Assembly: GCA_965247965.1 (NCBI GenBank)
Contig: OZ252053.1
Coordinates: 5,580,001 to 5,644,000 of the forward strand
Length of the DNA stretch: 64,000 nt
Source: UBA7328 sp965247965
GTDB taxonomy: Bacteria > Bacteroidota > Bacteroidia > Chitinophagales > Saprospiraceae
Reading direction: 5' to 3'
Made by a program: the position numbers and the translations under genes. Below the pieces are notes generated by a model that saw only the letters and a program-made list of their open reading frames with translations, made no database searches and was not told the origin of the DNA. Below, piece after piece: positions 52,966-62,596 of this stretch (position 1 is the stretch's first letter; each line of letters starts with the position of its first letter).

Positions 52966-55683
52966 TTACGCGCTCACTTGGGCAAATCCCTTAAACTTCT
53001 TGGGCACATCGCCGTATTCCTTAGCAAAGCATTTACTAAAATATTTTTTATCGTCGAAACCCGATTGGTAAGCCACTTCGCCCACGGTCATATCTGTGAT
53101 CAGCAGTAATTTGGCCGCGTAGTGCAGTTTTCCTTTTTTCATGAAATTAACTGCCTTCATTCCTGTGTAGTCCTTTATTTTCCTGTACAAAGACGATCTC
53201 GAGAGATTCATTTCGGCGGCCAATTCATCCAATTTGAAAGACTCATCCGAACCTCTCTTATGGATGATCCGAATACATTCATTGATGAATTCCTCTTGGG
53301 ATTTGCATTTGGTTTTGATATTCATGGGCAGCGGGAAAGCGGTGAAGGTATCCTTTAGTCTGGCTCGTGATTTTATGAGGTTTTGGATTTGTGAGATCAA
53401 AACGATTTCGTTAAAAGGTTTGCGTATATATCCGTCGGCTCCGGTGTCGAGGCCTCTAATCTGCGTTTCTTCAGCATGAAGGGCCGTTAACAGGATAACC
53501 GGTATATGGAATGTTTGTGGATTTGATTTAATTTGTTGACAAAGTTCTATGCCATCCATAATAGGCATGTAAATATCGCTCAGGACGATATGAGGCTTCT
53601 GTTCGAGTACTTGGGCCATCCCTTCCTCTCCGTTACTTGCCTTTACAACGGTATAATATTTACCTAATAGTGAGGAGATTAAAGTTAGGAGTTCTGAATT
53701 GTCTTCTACGATCAGTACTTTGGCTCGATTAACTGGTCTTTTTAATTCCAGGAATTTTTCTTTATAAGTGGATTTCCAATTTGGTTTGGATTCCTGCTCT
53801 TTAAAATTTTGGGGAATTACAAATAAAAAAGTAGATCCTGGTTTTCGGTTATTAACTGCCCTGATTTTGCCTTGATGCAATTCGACTAAATCCTTGCAAA
53901 TCGACAATCCCAAACCGGTTCCTGGTTTTACATTATTTTTTTGAGCTATATGTGACCTGTAAAAACGATCAAATACGAAAGGCAAATCCTGCTCGGGTAT
54001 TCCGATTCCGTTATCAGAAATAGTGAAAATGACGCTATTCCGGATTTTTCGAATAACAATTTCTATTTTTCCCCCTTCTGCATTGTATTTAATGGCATTG
54101 TCCATCAAATTGTCAATTACTTTTTCCAAGGCAGAAGCATCGAAATATAATCGCACATTATCTGGTATCTGGGTGATGAGGGTCAGGCCATTTCGTTTAA
54201 TTTTTGGTCTGAAAGATTCTATCATTTGCATGGTAAACCTTCCGAAATCCAAGGTTTTAAATTTCAGATAATATTTGTTTTTCTCAATTTTGCCAAAATT
54301 CAGAATCTCATCAGCGAGCTTATCTAGCAATTCCGTATTTTTTTGGACTTGGACTATTTTTTTGTGAATGCTGTGACTTTTTGTATAAGATGCCAGGTCT
54401 TGAATTGGTAGGGTGACCAGGCTAAGTGCATTTCTAAATTCATGAGAAATATTCATAAAGAATTTTGTTTTGGCCTCGGTGGCTTCTTCGGCTATCCTGA
54501 GTAAGCGGGTCAGCTTATCTCTCTGTTCGGTAATGCGGCGGGTTTGCTTATTGATAGTTCTGTTTTTTTGATCGAGTAGGGCGTTATCTTTATTTTTTTT
54601 CCTCAAAAAAAGAAGCGTTCCGATGGCTACTATGATCAATAATCCGCTTATGACCATTGAAAGCAGGGCAAACGTGCTTTGCCGTCTAAGAAGAAATGAA
54701 CTCTCTCCCAATTGTTCACGCTGATAATCAATTCTTTTTTGTTGAAGGACAATTTGTTCATTTTGATGTTTCAATGTGTGCGCATTGGTCAAATCAATTT
54801 CAAGGGTCTTTAGATAATTGTTTTTCTCAAATGGTTTACCCTTTAAAATATCAATAGCCAACTCAATCGCCTTATCCCCGCCTGTTGGGTTTAAAAAAGT
54901 AGCAGTGATATATCCATTGACAACCATATCGACCCCACCTCCTTCATAGGTAAGTCCGTCAATTCCGAGTATGTAAGGATCCATATCGTAATCCCTACAC
55001 GATTCGAACGCTGCATAAGCCATAAGGTCATTATGAGCGTAGATTAAGTCAAATTCCCGCCAAGAAGAAAAAAGATCGGCAGTAATTTCCCGGACGTGAG
55101 TTTCCCGCCAGTGACCATCAATTGATTTTACAATTTCAATGCTGGGATATTGCACCATAGTTTCATGAAAACTTCGACTGCGTTCTATGGCAGGCGTCGA
55201 ACCGAAACTGCCGGTAATTTCTAGAATTCTTCCTTTGTGGTTAAGCAAGCCGGCTGAATAATGCGCAGCTTTCTTGCCAATGTCCATATTGTCGACGCCG
55301 ACGTAGCTAATATAGGCTTCTGAATTTATACTTCGATCAATTATCACCACCGGTATTCCCGAATTATAAACACTTTCTACGACCGGTGTAAGAGGCTCCG
55401 CTTCTAAAGCAGAAACGATCAATAAATCAATACCTGATTCGACTAGTGCATCGATATCTTCGATTTGTTGCTCACTGTCGACGTTCGCATCCTTCACAAC
55501 CAATTCTATATTGCAATCCGGATAAAATCCGGTCTCTCTTCTCATCTCTTCATTCATAGCAGTCCTCCACGGCACCACAGTGCTGCATTGAGAAAATCCA
55601 ATTCTGATTTTTTTGGGTGAATCCTGCAACGGCACAGAGCAAGAACACGCAAAAACCAGGACGATTAATGCATAGTTTTTCAT
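52966..55683 (-). CDS. Hybrid two-component regulator (periplasmic sensor/kinase/receiver/AraC), copy 1
   Basis: 905 residues from ATG 55683. Residues about 20-300 are a periplasmic sugar-binding-protein-like domain (IRIGFSQCSTVVPWRTAMNEE, DLLIVSALEAEPLTPVVE, IPVVIIDRSINSEAYISYVGVD, YAHNDLMAYAA). A transmembrane segment follows near 345-360. Then HisKA with SHEFRNAL (His near 414), HATPase with DNAIKYN, SDNGIGIP and GTGLGLS, a receiver with IVEDNSELLT and LSDIYMPIMDG, and a C-terminal AraC helix-turn-helix (MNLSRSSLYRKIKDYTGMKAV). This single-chain architecture senses sugars in Bacteroidota. It is a tandem copy of the next gene, which it resembles throughout. Confidence 0.93.
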   Translation of the reverse strand: MKNYALIVLVFACSCSVPLQDSPKKIRIGFSQCSTVVPWRTAMNEEMRRETGFYPDCNIELVVKDANVDSEQQIEDIDALVESGIDLLIVSALEAEPLTPVVESVYNSGIPVVIIDRSINSEAYISYVGVDNMDIGKKAAHYSAGLLNHKGRILEITGSFGSTPAIERSRSFHETMVQYPSIEIVKSIDGHWRETHVREITADLFSSWREFDLIYAHNDLMAYAAFESCRDYDMDPYILGIDGLTYEGGGVDMVVNGYITATFLNPTGGDKAIELAIDILKGKPFEKNNYLKTLEIDLTNAHTLKHQNEQIVLQQKRIDYQREQLGESSFLLRRQSTFALLSMVISGLLIIVAIGTLLFLRKKNKDNALLDQKNRTINKQTRRITEQRDKLTRLLRIAEEATEAKTKFFMNISHEFRNALSLVTLPIQDLASYTKSHSIHKKIVQVQKNTELLDKLADEILNFGKIEKNKYYLKFKTLDFGRFTMQMIESFRPKIKRNGLTLITQIPDNVRLYFDASALEKVIDNLMDNAIKYNAEGGKIEIVIRKIRNSVIFTISDNGIGIPEQDLPFVFDRFYRSHIAQKNNVKPGTGLGLSICKDLVELHQGKIRAVNNRKPGSTFLFVIPQNFKEQESKPNWKSTYKEKFLELKRPVNRAKVLIVEDNSELLTLISSLLGKYYTVVKASNGEEGMAQVLEQKPHIVLSDIYMPIMDGIELCQQIKSNPQTFHIPVILLTALHAEETQIRGLDTGADGYIRKPFNEIVLISQIQNLIKSRARLKDTFTAFPLPMNIKTKCKSQEEFINECIRIIHKRGSDESFKLDELAAEMNLSRSSLYRKIKDYTGMKAVNFMKKGKLHYAAKLLLITDMTVGEVAYQSGFDDKKYFSKCFAKEYGDVPKKFKGFAQVSA

Positions 55684-55785
55684 ACGATTTAGAAAATTGA
55701 TCTTAATACGGATCAAAATTCCATCTAAACCTACTCGTTTTTTTGATCTTTTTCCTGGCTAATAAAATTCCAGTGAATTTTTTGG

Positions 55786-58503
55786 CTATCTGTTCACTTG
55801 GGCAAGCCTCTTAAACTTATTAGGCGCATCTCCATATTCCTTAGCAAAGCACTTGCTAAAATATTTTTTGTCGTCAAAGCCTGATTGGAATGCGACCTCA
55901 CCTACGGACATGTCTGTAGTGAGCAATAATTTAGCCGCATAATGCAGCTTTCCTTTTTTCATAAAATCCACGGCCTTCATACCTGTATATGCCTTTATCT
56001 TCCGATACAAGGACGATCGAGACAGATTCATTTCTGCGGCCAATTGATCCAATTTAAAGGATTCCTCCGAACTTTTTTCATGAATGATCCGGATACAATG
56101 ATTGATAAATTCCTCTTGGGATTTGGATTTTGTTTTGACATTCATCGGCAATGGGAAGGCTACAAAGGAATCCTTTAGTCTGACTCTTGATTTTATCAGG
56201 TTTTGAATTTGTGAGATCAAAAGAACTTCGTTAAATGGTTTGCGTATATATCCGTCGGCTCCAATATCAATACCCCTGATTTGCGTGTCTTCCGTGTGGA
56301 GGGCCGTTAATAGAATAACAGGTGTGTGAAAAGTGAGTGGATTCGATTTGATTTCTTGGCAAAGTTCTATGCCATCCATAACGGGCATGAAAATATCGCT
56401 CAATACGATATCAGGCTTGTGTTTGAGTACTTGTGCCACTCCCTCCTTTCCATTTCTTGCCTCGACAACAGTATAATATCTACTTAGCAGACTGCAGATT
56501 AAATTCATAAGTTCCGAATTGTCTTCTACGATCAGCACGGTAGCATTATTGGATGGCTTTCTTAATTCCAGGAATTTTTCTTTATAATTAGATTGCCAAT
56601 TTGGTTTGGATTTTTGTTCTCTAAAATTTTGTGGAATTGCAAATAAAAAAGTACATCCTGATTCGCGGTTATTAACTGCTTTGATCTTGCCCTGATGTAA
56701 TTCAATTAAATCCTTGCAAATTGATAAACCCAGACCTGATCCTTGTATTACGCCATTTTTTATGACTATTTCCGACCGATAGAAACGATCGAATACAAAT
56801 GGCAGATCCTGTTTGGGTATTCCAATTCCACCGTCTGAAATCGAAAAAATGACACTATCCCGAATTTTTCGAATAACAATTTCTATTTTTCCCAAATTGA
56901 CATTGTATTTAATGGAATTGTCAATCAAATTGTCGATTACTTTTTCCATTGCAGAAGCATCAAAATGTACCTGCAAATTATCCGGTATCCTAGTAATGAG
57001 TGTCAGCCCATTATGGCGCACTTTTGGCTTGAAGGATTCTATCATTTCCTTCGTAAACCTTCCGAAATCTAAGGTTTTAAATTTCAGATAGTATTTGTTC
57101 TTCTCAATTTTATCATAATTCACAATTTCGTCAGAGAGTTTAGCGAGTAGAGCAGTATTTCTTTGGACTTCTAGTATTTTTTCGTGAATTCTATAATTTC
57201 TTGTTTGATCTGCTAATTCATGGATGGGTAGCTTAACTAGACTAAGTGCATTTCTAAATTCATGAGAAACGTCCGTAAAAAATTTGGTTTTGGCTTCGGT
57301 GGCCTCTTCAGCTATCCTAAGTAAGTGGGTTAACTTGTCTCTCTGTTCTGTGATACGGCGGGTTTGCTTATTAATCGTTTTGTTTTTTTGATCCAGAAGT
57401 GCATTGGCTTTATTTTTTTTTCGCAAAAAGAGCAGTGTTCCAATGGCGATTACGATCAACAATCCGCTGATCACCATCGAAAGCAGGGTAAAAGTACTTT
57501 GTCTCCTCAGAAGAAAGGAAGTCTCTCCCAGTTGTTCTCGCTGATAATCAATTCTTTTTTGTTGGAGGACAATTTGATCATTCTGGTGTTTCAGTGTGAG
57601 CGCATTGGTCATATCAATTTCGAGCGTCTCTAAATAATTATTTTTCTCAAATGGTTTGCCCTCCAAGATTTCTATGGCTAATTCAATTGCTTTGTCACCT
57701 CCGGTAGGATATAAAAATGTGCCATCAATATGTCCATTGAGAACCATATCGACCCCTCCTCCTTCAAAACTCAACCCGTCAATTCCGATAATAAATGGAT
57801 CGATACCATTATCTCTGGCAGATTGGTAGGCGGCATAGGCCATTGGATCATTGTGTGCGTAGATTAAATCAAAATCTTTCCAGATAAAAAACAGTTGACT
57901 CGTCGCCTCCCTGACATAGGTCTCTAGCCACGTACCATCGATCGTTCTAACAATTTCAATGTCCGGGTAATCTGCTATCGCTTCATGAAATCCCTGGCCG
58001 CGCTGCATAGCGGGCGTAGAACCTGCAAGTCCGGTAATCTCGAGGATTCTACCTTTCTTGTTCAAAAGGCGGGCCGCATAATGTGCGGCTTCTTTACCAA
58101 TCCTTAAATTATTTCCTCCAACATATGCAGTGTAGCTTTCGGAATTGATGCTCCTGTCCACGACAATAACCGGAATACCCATTTCATAAACTCCCTCCAT
58201 TACCGGTGTAAGGGTCTCTGCCTCCAAAGGCGAGACAATTAATATGTCAATTTTGGATTCGATCAATTCCTTGATATCCTGGACCTGTTGTTCGCTGTTA
58301 AGATTTGCGTCCCTGATGATAAGGTCAATGTCGTACTGTGGATAGAAACTAGTTTCTCTCCTCATCTTTTCGTTCATCGTCGTCCTCCACGGCACATGCA
58401 TAGTGGGTTGTGAAAATCCAATTCTCACTTTTTCCTCTTCGTCCTGCATATGGATAGTGCAGGCACTAGCAAAAACCAGAATGATTAATGCCACGTTTTT
58501 CAT
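55786..58503 (-). CDS. Hybrid two-component regulator, copy 2
   Basis: 905 residues with the same layout as its neighbour: sugar-binding-protein-like sensor (VRIGFSQPTMHVPWRTTMNEK, YAHNDPMAYAA), TM segment, HisKA (H414 in SHEFRNAL), HATPase (DNSIKYN, SDGGIGIP, GSGLGLS), receiver with D703 in LSDIFMPVMDG, and AraC domain. The pair differ mainly in the sensor domains, so they probably respond to different ligands. The 100-base gap between them repeats an AAACCTACT-type stretch found upstream of this gene, showing duplication included the upstream DNA. Nine T at 57412-57420 lie in an unbroken part of the frame. Confidence 0.93.
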   Translation of the reverse strand: MKNVALIILVFASACTIHMQDEEEKVRIGFSQPTMHVPWRTTMNEKMRRETSFYPQYDIDLIIRDANLNSEQQVQDIKELIESKIDILIVSPLEAETLTPVMEGVYEMGIPVIVVDRSINSESYTAYVGGNNLRIGKEAAHYAARLLNKKGRILEITGLAGSTPAMQRGQGFHEAIADYPDIEIVRTIDGTWLETYVREATSQLFFIWKDFDLIYAHNDPMAYAAYQSARDNGIDPFIIGIDGLSFEGGGVDMVLNGHIDGTFLYPTGGDKAIELAIEILEGKPFEKNNYLETLEIDMTNALTLKHQNDQIVLQQKRIDYQREQLGETSFLLRRQSTFTLLSMVISGLLIVIAIGTLLFLRKKNKANALLDQKNKTINKQTRRITEQRDKLTHLLRIAEEATEAKTKFFTDVSHEFRNALSLVKLPIHELADQTRNYRIHEKILEVQRNTALLAKLSDEIVNYDKIEKNKYYLKFKTLDFGRFTKEMIESFKPKVRHNGLTLITRIPDNLQVHFDASAMEKVIDNLIDNSIKYNVNLGKIEIVIRKIRDSVIFSISDGGIGIPKQDLPFVFDRFYRSEIVIKNGVIQGSGLGLSICKDLIELHQGKIKAVNNRESGCTFLFAIPQNFREQKSKPNWQSNYKEKFLELRKPSNNATVLIVEDNSELMNLICSLLSRYYTVVEARNGKEGVAQVLKHKPDIVLSDIFMPVMDGIELCQEIKSNPLTFHTPVILLTALHTEDTQIRGIDIGADGYIRKPFNEVLLISQIQNLIKSRVRLKDSFVAFPLPMNVKTKSKSQEEFINHCIRIIHEKSSEESFKLDQLAAEMNLSRSSLYRKIKAYTGMKAVDFMKKGKLHYAAKLLLTTDMSVGEVAFQSGFDDKKYFSKCFAKEYGDAPNKFKRLAQVNR

Positions 58504-58939
58504 ACAATTTCTAAAAATTGTTCTTTATACAAATCAATATTCTTTTTAAACCTACTGGTTTTTCGCTTCCTTTTCCGGATTTACGTGATTCATTCGGAAT
58601 GGAGCCTCTATGCTTGATTTTGAGCCACATCTACCGAATTCTGTACGAGATTTGCATTTATTGATATTTTTCATCCCATTATGATTAGATTTTCATCCTT
58701 ACTTATCAAGGCGATTTGTCAACTTTACATTCAAAATAAAATAATTAATTACCAACACTGTCGATATGCGGCAGTAAGATGTAACGGAATTAATAGTTTT
58801 TTCATACGATTTGACGAATTGGGCCCATTCATGCAAATGGGTCCAATTGTCAATTTTCCCACCCTTAAGACCCAAGTCAATAACTGAAGATTAAAAGAAA
58901 TAACGGCCGAATATTTATCGGAATGCGTAAAATTGTTTC
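58504..58939. other. Gap between the hybrid regulator and SDR genes
   Basis: 436 bases. A 68-codon frame on the plus strand at 58681-58887 does not resemble a known protein and is probably chance. The region should hold the divergent promoters of the two flanking genes. No hairpin or RNA gene was recognised. Confidence 0.5.
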
Positions 58940-59734
58940 ATGGACTTACGACTAAAGGACAAGGTAGCGGTTATCACCGGAGGTAGCGTAGGCATTGGTC
59001 TCGCTGTTGCGCGAGCACTTGCCGAAGAAGGTGTCCATCTTGCTCTTTGCGCGCGGAATGTTCGGCGATTGGAAATGGAAGCTGCAAGAATAACAAGTGA
59101 TTTTCATGTAGAAGTGCTTACGCAGCAATGTGATGTCGCAAGATCTGCCGACATCGATAGGTTTATCGATTCAATAGAAAAGCAATACAACGGGGCAGAT
59201 ATCCTGATCAATAATGCAGGTACCGGTTCTAATGAAAAGATCATCGATGCTGAGGATGAAAAATGGCAATACTTCTGGGACCTGCACGTCATGGCAGCTG
59301 TACGAATGTCGAGAAGCCTGATGCCATTTATGGAAAAGAGGGGCGGAGGAGTAATTCTGAATAATGCCTCCATCTGCGCCGCACAACCTTTGGGCTATGA
59401 ACCGATTTATAACACGACAAAAGCCGCCTTATCCATGTTTTCTAAATGCCTCGCCAATGAATGCATTCCAATGAACATCAGGGTGAATACTATTAATCCC
59501 GGATTAATTCTCACACCGGATTGGGGCAATACTGCTAAGGAAATCACCAAAGAGATGGATATCACCCCTGAAGAATATTTAGATAATATAGCTAAAGAAA
59601 ATACGCCGATAGGAAGGTTTGGCAGTCCCGAAGAACTGGCCGCTTTCTTTGTATTTATGTGTTCCCCAAAGGCCAGCTACTGCGTGGGCTCTACTTATTA
59701 TGTTGACGGCGGCTGGCTGAAGGTGGTAAAATGA
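58940..59734 (+). CDS. Short-chain dehydrogenase/reductase (SDR)
   Basis: 264 residues. The NAD(P)-binding motif TGGSVGIG is at 13-20, NNAG at 91-94, and the catalytic triad S144, Y157, K161 (YNTTK). A C-terminal GGW ending follows VGSTYYVDGGW. It reduces or oxidises a carbonyl/alcohol substrate that cannot be named. Acidic residue 38-40 (ARN after LC) does not clearly decide NADH or NADPH. No operon partner on the same strand. Confidence 0.93.
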   Translation: MDLRLKDKVAVITGGSVGIGLAVARALAEEGVHLALCARNVRRLEMEAARITSDFHVEVLTQQCDVARSADIDRFIDSIEKQYNGADILINNAGTGSNEKIIDAEDEKWQYFWDLHVMAAVRMSRSLMPFMEKRGGGVILNNASICAAQPLGYEPIYNTTKAALSMFSKCLANECIPMNIRVNTINPGLILTPDWGNTAKEITKEMDITPEEYLDNIAKENTPIGRFGSPEELAAFFVFMCSPKASYCVGSTYYVDGGWLKVVK

Positions 59735-59865
59735 CGATTAACAACAGTTTTGGGCAGTAAAATTTGTATGGTAAAAGAAACGGTGTGCCATTGATTAATC
59801 AAAATATCAATCCTCATAGAACGGCGTGTCCATTGAGGTTTTGATTCTTTTATCAAGAAGTTGAA

Positions 59866-60342
59866 TTAACGTATGCTATGTCCTTTGTCCAGTCGAATAT
59901 CAATTACACCATTCGAGCCTCGCGCACCATACATCGTGGCATCATAACCTTTCAAAACGCGAATGCTCTTGATATGAACAGGATTGAGCGCTCTGTTTAC
60001 CGTACCAAAATCCCTTCCCAATGGAACACCATCTACGACGTAGAGCGGTTGAGTGGTAAGATTAAGAGATTGCGCCCCTCTTATCTTAACACTCACATTA
60101 TCACCAGAACCTCGCACTTGTACTCCGGGTAGCCGCCTTAACATGGTAGCTAATGAGGAACTCGTAACCCGCTCTTCATTAGGAGCGATCACATTGGGAT
60201 CATAATCAGATACCTTATTAAATTGACCTTCACTCGGTGACTTTTGCAAATTTTGGTTAGTTGAACATTGCATGAATAAAAATGCACTTACCAGTGTGGC
60301 AGAAGCGATTTTGATAGATCGTAGAAATTTTTTATTTTTCAT
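59866..60342 (-). CDS. Small lipoprotein with a TonB-receptor-plug-like domain
   Basis: 158 residues from ATG 60342. The lipobox is LFMQC. The rest reads MLRRLPGVQVRGSGDNVSVKIRGAQSLNLTTQPLYVVDGVPLG, then IKSIRVLKGYDATMYGARGSNGVIDIR, which is the plug domain of TonB-dependent receptors (SusC-like) without a barrel. Free-standing plug lipoproteins occur in Bacteroidota, function unclear. Isolated between the SDR and msrP genes. Confidence 0.8.
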   Translation of the reverse strand: MKNKKFLRSIKIASATLVSAFLFMQCSTNQNLQKSPSEGQFNKVSDYDPNVIAPNEERVTSSSLATMLRRLPGVQVRGSGDNVSVKIRGAQSLNLTTQPLYVVDGVPLGRDFGTVNRALNPVHIKSIRVLKGYDATMYGARGSNGVIDIRLDKGHSIR

Positions 60343-60529
60343 TAGAGAGATCTTTGATGATCTTATGACAACATGTTTTCGAATATAATACATATAACTC
60401 ATATTTTTCTACCAGCATGTCCTCGCCAGGACTATTTAAAAGGTTAGTCCATGCATTTCAAGATAATCAAGACCTATTTGGCGTTTATCCTATATTTCTT
60501 AAATTTATTGCATTAAAAAACATCTTGTT

Positions 60530-61555
60530 ATGGCAAACATAAGAATTCCAAGGTCATGGGAAAGTCCTGAAATCAAACCTGTCGAAGAATCCGTATACCA
60601 CAATAGAAGAAAAATCCTGAAACAACTGGGCTTTCTTACTACTGGGATCGCCTTAACTCCTCTATTACCAGGATGCAGCAGCGATGCTCCTGGAGTCACC
60701 GAAGTACCGGATACTACAGAGCCCCCAACTATCAATACTGGCAATAGTTTCACTTTCCCGGGAATGGAAAATTTTTATCCTGCCGAGCTAAACAATAAAT
60801 ACACGCTAGATCGCACTCTGACAAAAGAATTCGACGCCACCCATTACAATAATTTTTACGAATTCATCCACCCCGAAGATCTTAACATTTACAACACCTT
60901 CAAGTATATCAGCGCTTTTGATACTAGGGATTGGCAGATAAGCGTAGAAGGTCTTGCTGATAATACGGGATCATTTCACTTAGGTGATCTTATTACAGAA
61001 ATGGGACTTGAGGAACGAACGTATCGCCACCGCTGCGTGGAAGCATGGGCAATGGCCGTACCGTGGACCGGTTTCTCTTTCGAAAAATTGATCCGATTTT
61101 TTCAACCTCAAAATAGCGCTACCCACATCCTGATGACCAGTTTCGCCGATCCGGAACAGCAGATCGGCGTTAAGACCCAGGATTTCTATCCCTGGCCATA
61201 TTTCGAGGCGCTATCGATGGCTGAAGCTATGAATGAACTTGCCTTTATCGGAACAGGACTTTTTGGCAAACCAATGCCTAAGCAAAACGGCGCTCCCGTG
61301 CGATTAATCGTGCCGTGGAAATATGGTTTTAAGAGTATAAAATCCATTGTCAAAATAGAATTTGTCGATTTCTCACCTAAGACATTTTGGAATACTGCTG
61401 TTCCTCTCGAATATGGCGTTGTAGCGAATGTAGATCCCGATGTGCCCCATCCAAGATGGTCACAGGCAACGGAAATTATGATTCCCAACGGTTCGCCGAG
61501 GCCGACTAGGAAATACAATGGATATGGTGAATTTGTGGCGCATTTGTACGAGTAG
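60530..61555 (+). CDS. msrP: Protein-methionine-sulfoxide reductase catalytic subunit (MsrP/YedY-like)
   Basis: 341 residues. A twin-arginine-like region (NRRKILKQLGFLTTGIALTPLLPGC) gives a Tat signal. The molybdopterin ligand is C169 in YRHRCVEAWAMAVPWTGF, and PVRLIVPWKYGFKSIKSIVKIEF closes the domain. MsrP repairs oxidised methionines in periplasmic proteins, with electrons from the membrane subunit MsrQ. The msrQ gene is not in the window. Confidence 0.9.
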   Translation: MANIRIPRSWESPEIKPVEESVYHNRRKILKQLGFLTTGIALTPLLPGCSSDAPGVTEVPDTTEPPTINTGNSFTFPGMENFYPAELNNKYTLDRTLTKEFDATHYNNFYEFIHPEDLNIYNTFKYISAFDTRDWQISVEGLADNTGSFHLGDLITEMGLEERTYRHRCVEAWAMAVPWTGFSFEKLIRFFQPQNSATHILMTSFADPEQQIGVKTQDFYPWPYFEALSMAEAMNELAFIGTGLFGKPMPKQNGAPVRLIVPWKYGFKSIKSIVKIEFVDFSPKTFWNTAVPLEYGVVANVDPDVPHPRWSQATEIMIPNGSPRPTRKYNGYGEFVAHLYE

Positions 61556-61711
61556 CAAATTTGTATGGTCAGGATTTTGGAGCACAGGGTATATGCGGAT
61601 TTTTGTTTATGCCAAAGTTGTTTGTTAATAAACCACAACGATTTTTTCTAATTCTCCCCCAACCCACAGGGCTGTTCAGTTGCAAAAATTTATATGTGTA
61701 AATGAATACTC

Positions 61712-62185
61712 TTGAACTTTGTAAAAACCAAAGCTGAGAAAAGTAGCCGTTTAAAGTTCCAAACCCTGTGTGCAGAACGCCGTACCTGCAGGCAGGCAGG
61801 AGCAGGTTTTAGAAAGTTTGGAATTTTAATATTAGTTGTTCACCTTCTGTCCTGCACAAGAGATGTTCTACCCCCAATGGAGATTTGTAACACAATCATG
61901 CCTACCTACACCACCACAGTCAAACCCATTATCGATCAGACATGTGCTTATACCGGATGTCATGCGGGAAGGGGTATTGCACCAGGTCTATACACAACCT
62001 ACAACGGACTTCAGGTACACATTCGCAGCGGTAGCTTTGTAAATAGAGTAATCAATCAAAAAGACAATCCCACACTCGGCATGCCCCCAGATAATTCAGT
62101 CTATTCAGAATCAAAGCAAGACGATCTCACAGATGAACAACTTGAAATTGTGCAATGCTGGATTCAAAGCGGATTTCCCAGATGA
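61712..62185 (+). CDS. Putative lipoprotein with a CxxxxCH motif
   Basis: The body is VKPIIDQTCAYTGCHAGRG...GMPPDN...EQLEIVQCWIQSGFPR, as in small Bacteroidota proteins related to cytochrome c-type domains; Cys-x4-Cys-His is not the standard heme motif but resembles some variants. A lipobox LLSC follows VVHLL. There is no ATG in frame, and the frame begins at a TTG at 61712. A repeat containing CCTGCAGGCAGGCAGG at 61785-61800 seems to have been inserted near the original start. Function unknown. Confidence 0.5.
   Translation: MNFVKTKAEKSSRLKFQTLCAERRTCRQAGAGFRKFGILILVVHLLSCTRDVLPPMEICNTIMPTYTTTVKPIIDQTCAYTGCHAGRGIAPGLYTTYNGLQVHIRSGSFVNRVINQKDNPTLGMPPDNSVYSESKQDDLTDEQLEIVQCWIQSGFPR
61785..61800. 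repeat. Short CAGG repeat
   Basis: CCTGCAGGCAGGCAGG lies in the 5' part of the CxxxxCH reading frame. It is a low-complexity stretch and may have shifted the original start. Confidence 0.45.
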
Positions 62186-62188
62186 AAA

Positions 62189-62212
62189 CAGCCAACGGTC
62201 TACGACTGCGAA
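62189..62212. repeat. GACGG-type interspersed repeat (copy C, short)
   Basis: The shortest copy, CAGCCAACGGTCTACGACTG, shares the CCAACGG core with the copies at 15699 and 30336. Confidence 0.45.
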
Positions 62213-62377
62213 GAATAGAATACAAGGACATTTAGGACAAGGTTTCTTGGAGCTTGAGGTGATTAATAAATCTGTTTCCTCCATCACTAATTATGAAAAA
62301 GATTGTTCAAAAAACCTTTCCGTCCGACCAGGCGGGCACGCTTTTAGGAAACTCTTATGAACACTCCCCCAATCCGA

Positions 62378-62413
62378 ACGGCGCAAACCGTTGGCCGTCC
62401 GCCGCAGACCGTG
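62378..62413. repeat. GACGG-type interspersed repeat (copy D, reverse orientation)
   Basis: AACCGTTGGCCGTCCGCCGC followed by AGACCGT. It matches copy B read in the same direction. Confidence 0.5.
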
Positions 62414-62596
62414 AGAATTTCAGCCCTTAATGACCACTTTTTCTTAGTGATTTCTGCGATATTAATTATAGGTTTAAAATTGGGTATATTCGACCTGAAA
62501 AAAACTAAAATAAACCACAAAAGCCTGTTATTTAAGATATAAGCAAAAAACTACAAAATGATTTTAGATCAAAACGAACGACCACAAACGCACTTC

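Larger units (their letters stand above)
62186..62596. other. Gap with two GACGG-type repeats
   Basis: 410 bases between the CxxxxCH protein and the GH32-like gene. Copy C (62189-62212) reads CAGCCAACGGTCTACGACTG; copy D (62378-62413) reads AACGGCGCAAACCGTTGGCC in reverse. No gene or RNA is seen. Confidence 0.6.

Noticed and set aside
58681..58887. 68-codon plus-strand open frame
   Set aside because: Composition does not look like a protein and no family is recognised; lies in a likely promoter region.
61712..62185. CxxxxCH taken as a cytochrome c heme site
   Set aside because: Spacing is not the standard CxxCH, and the start of the gene is unclear; retained only as a description.
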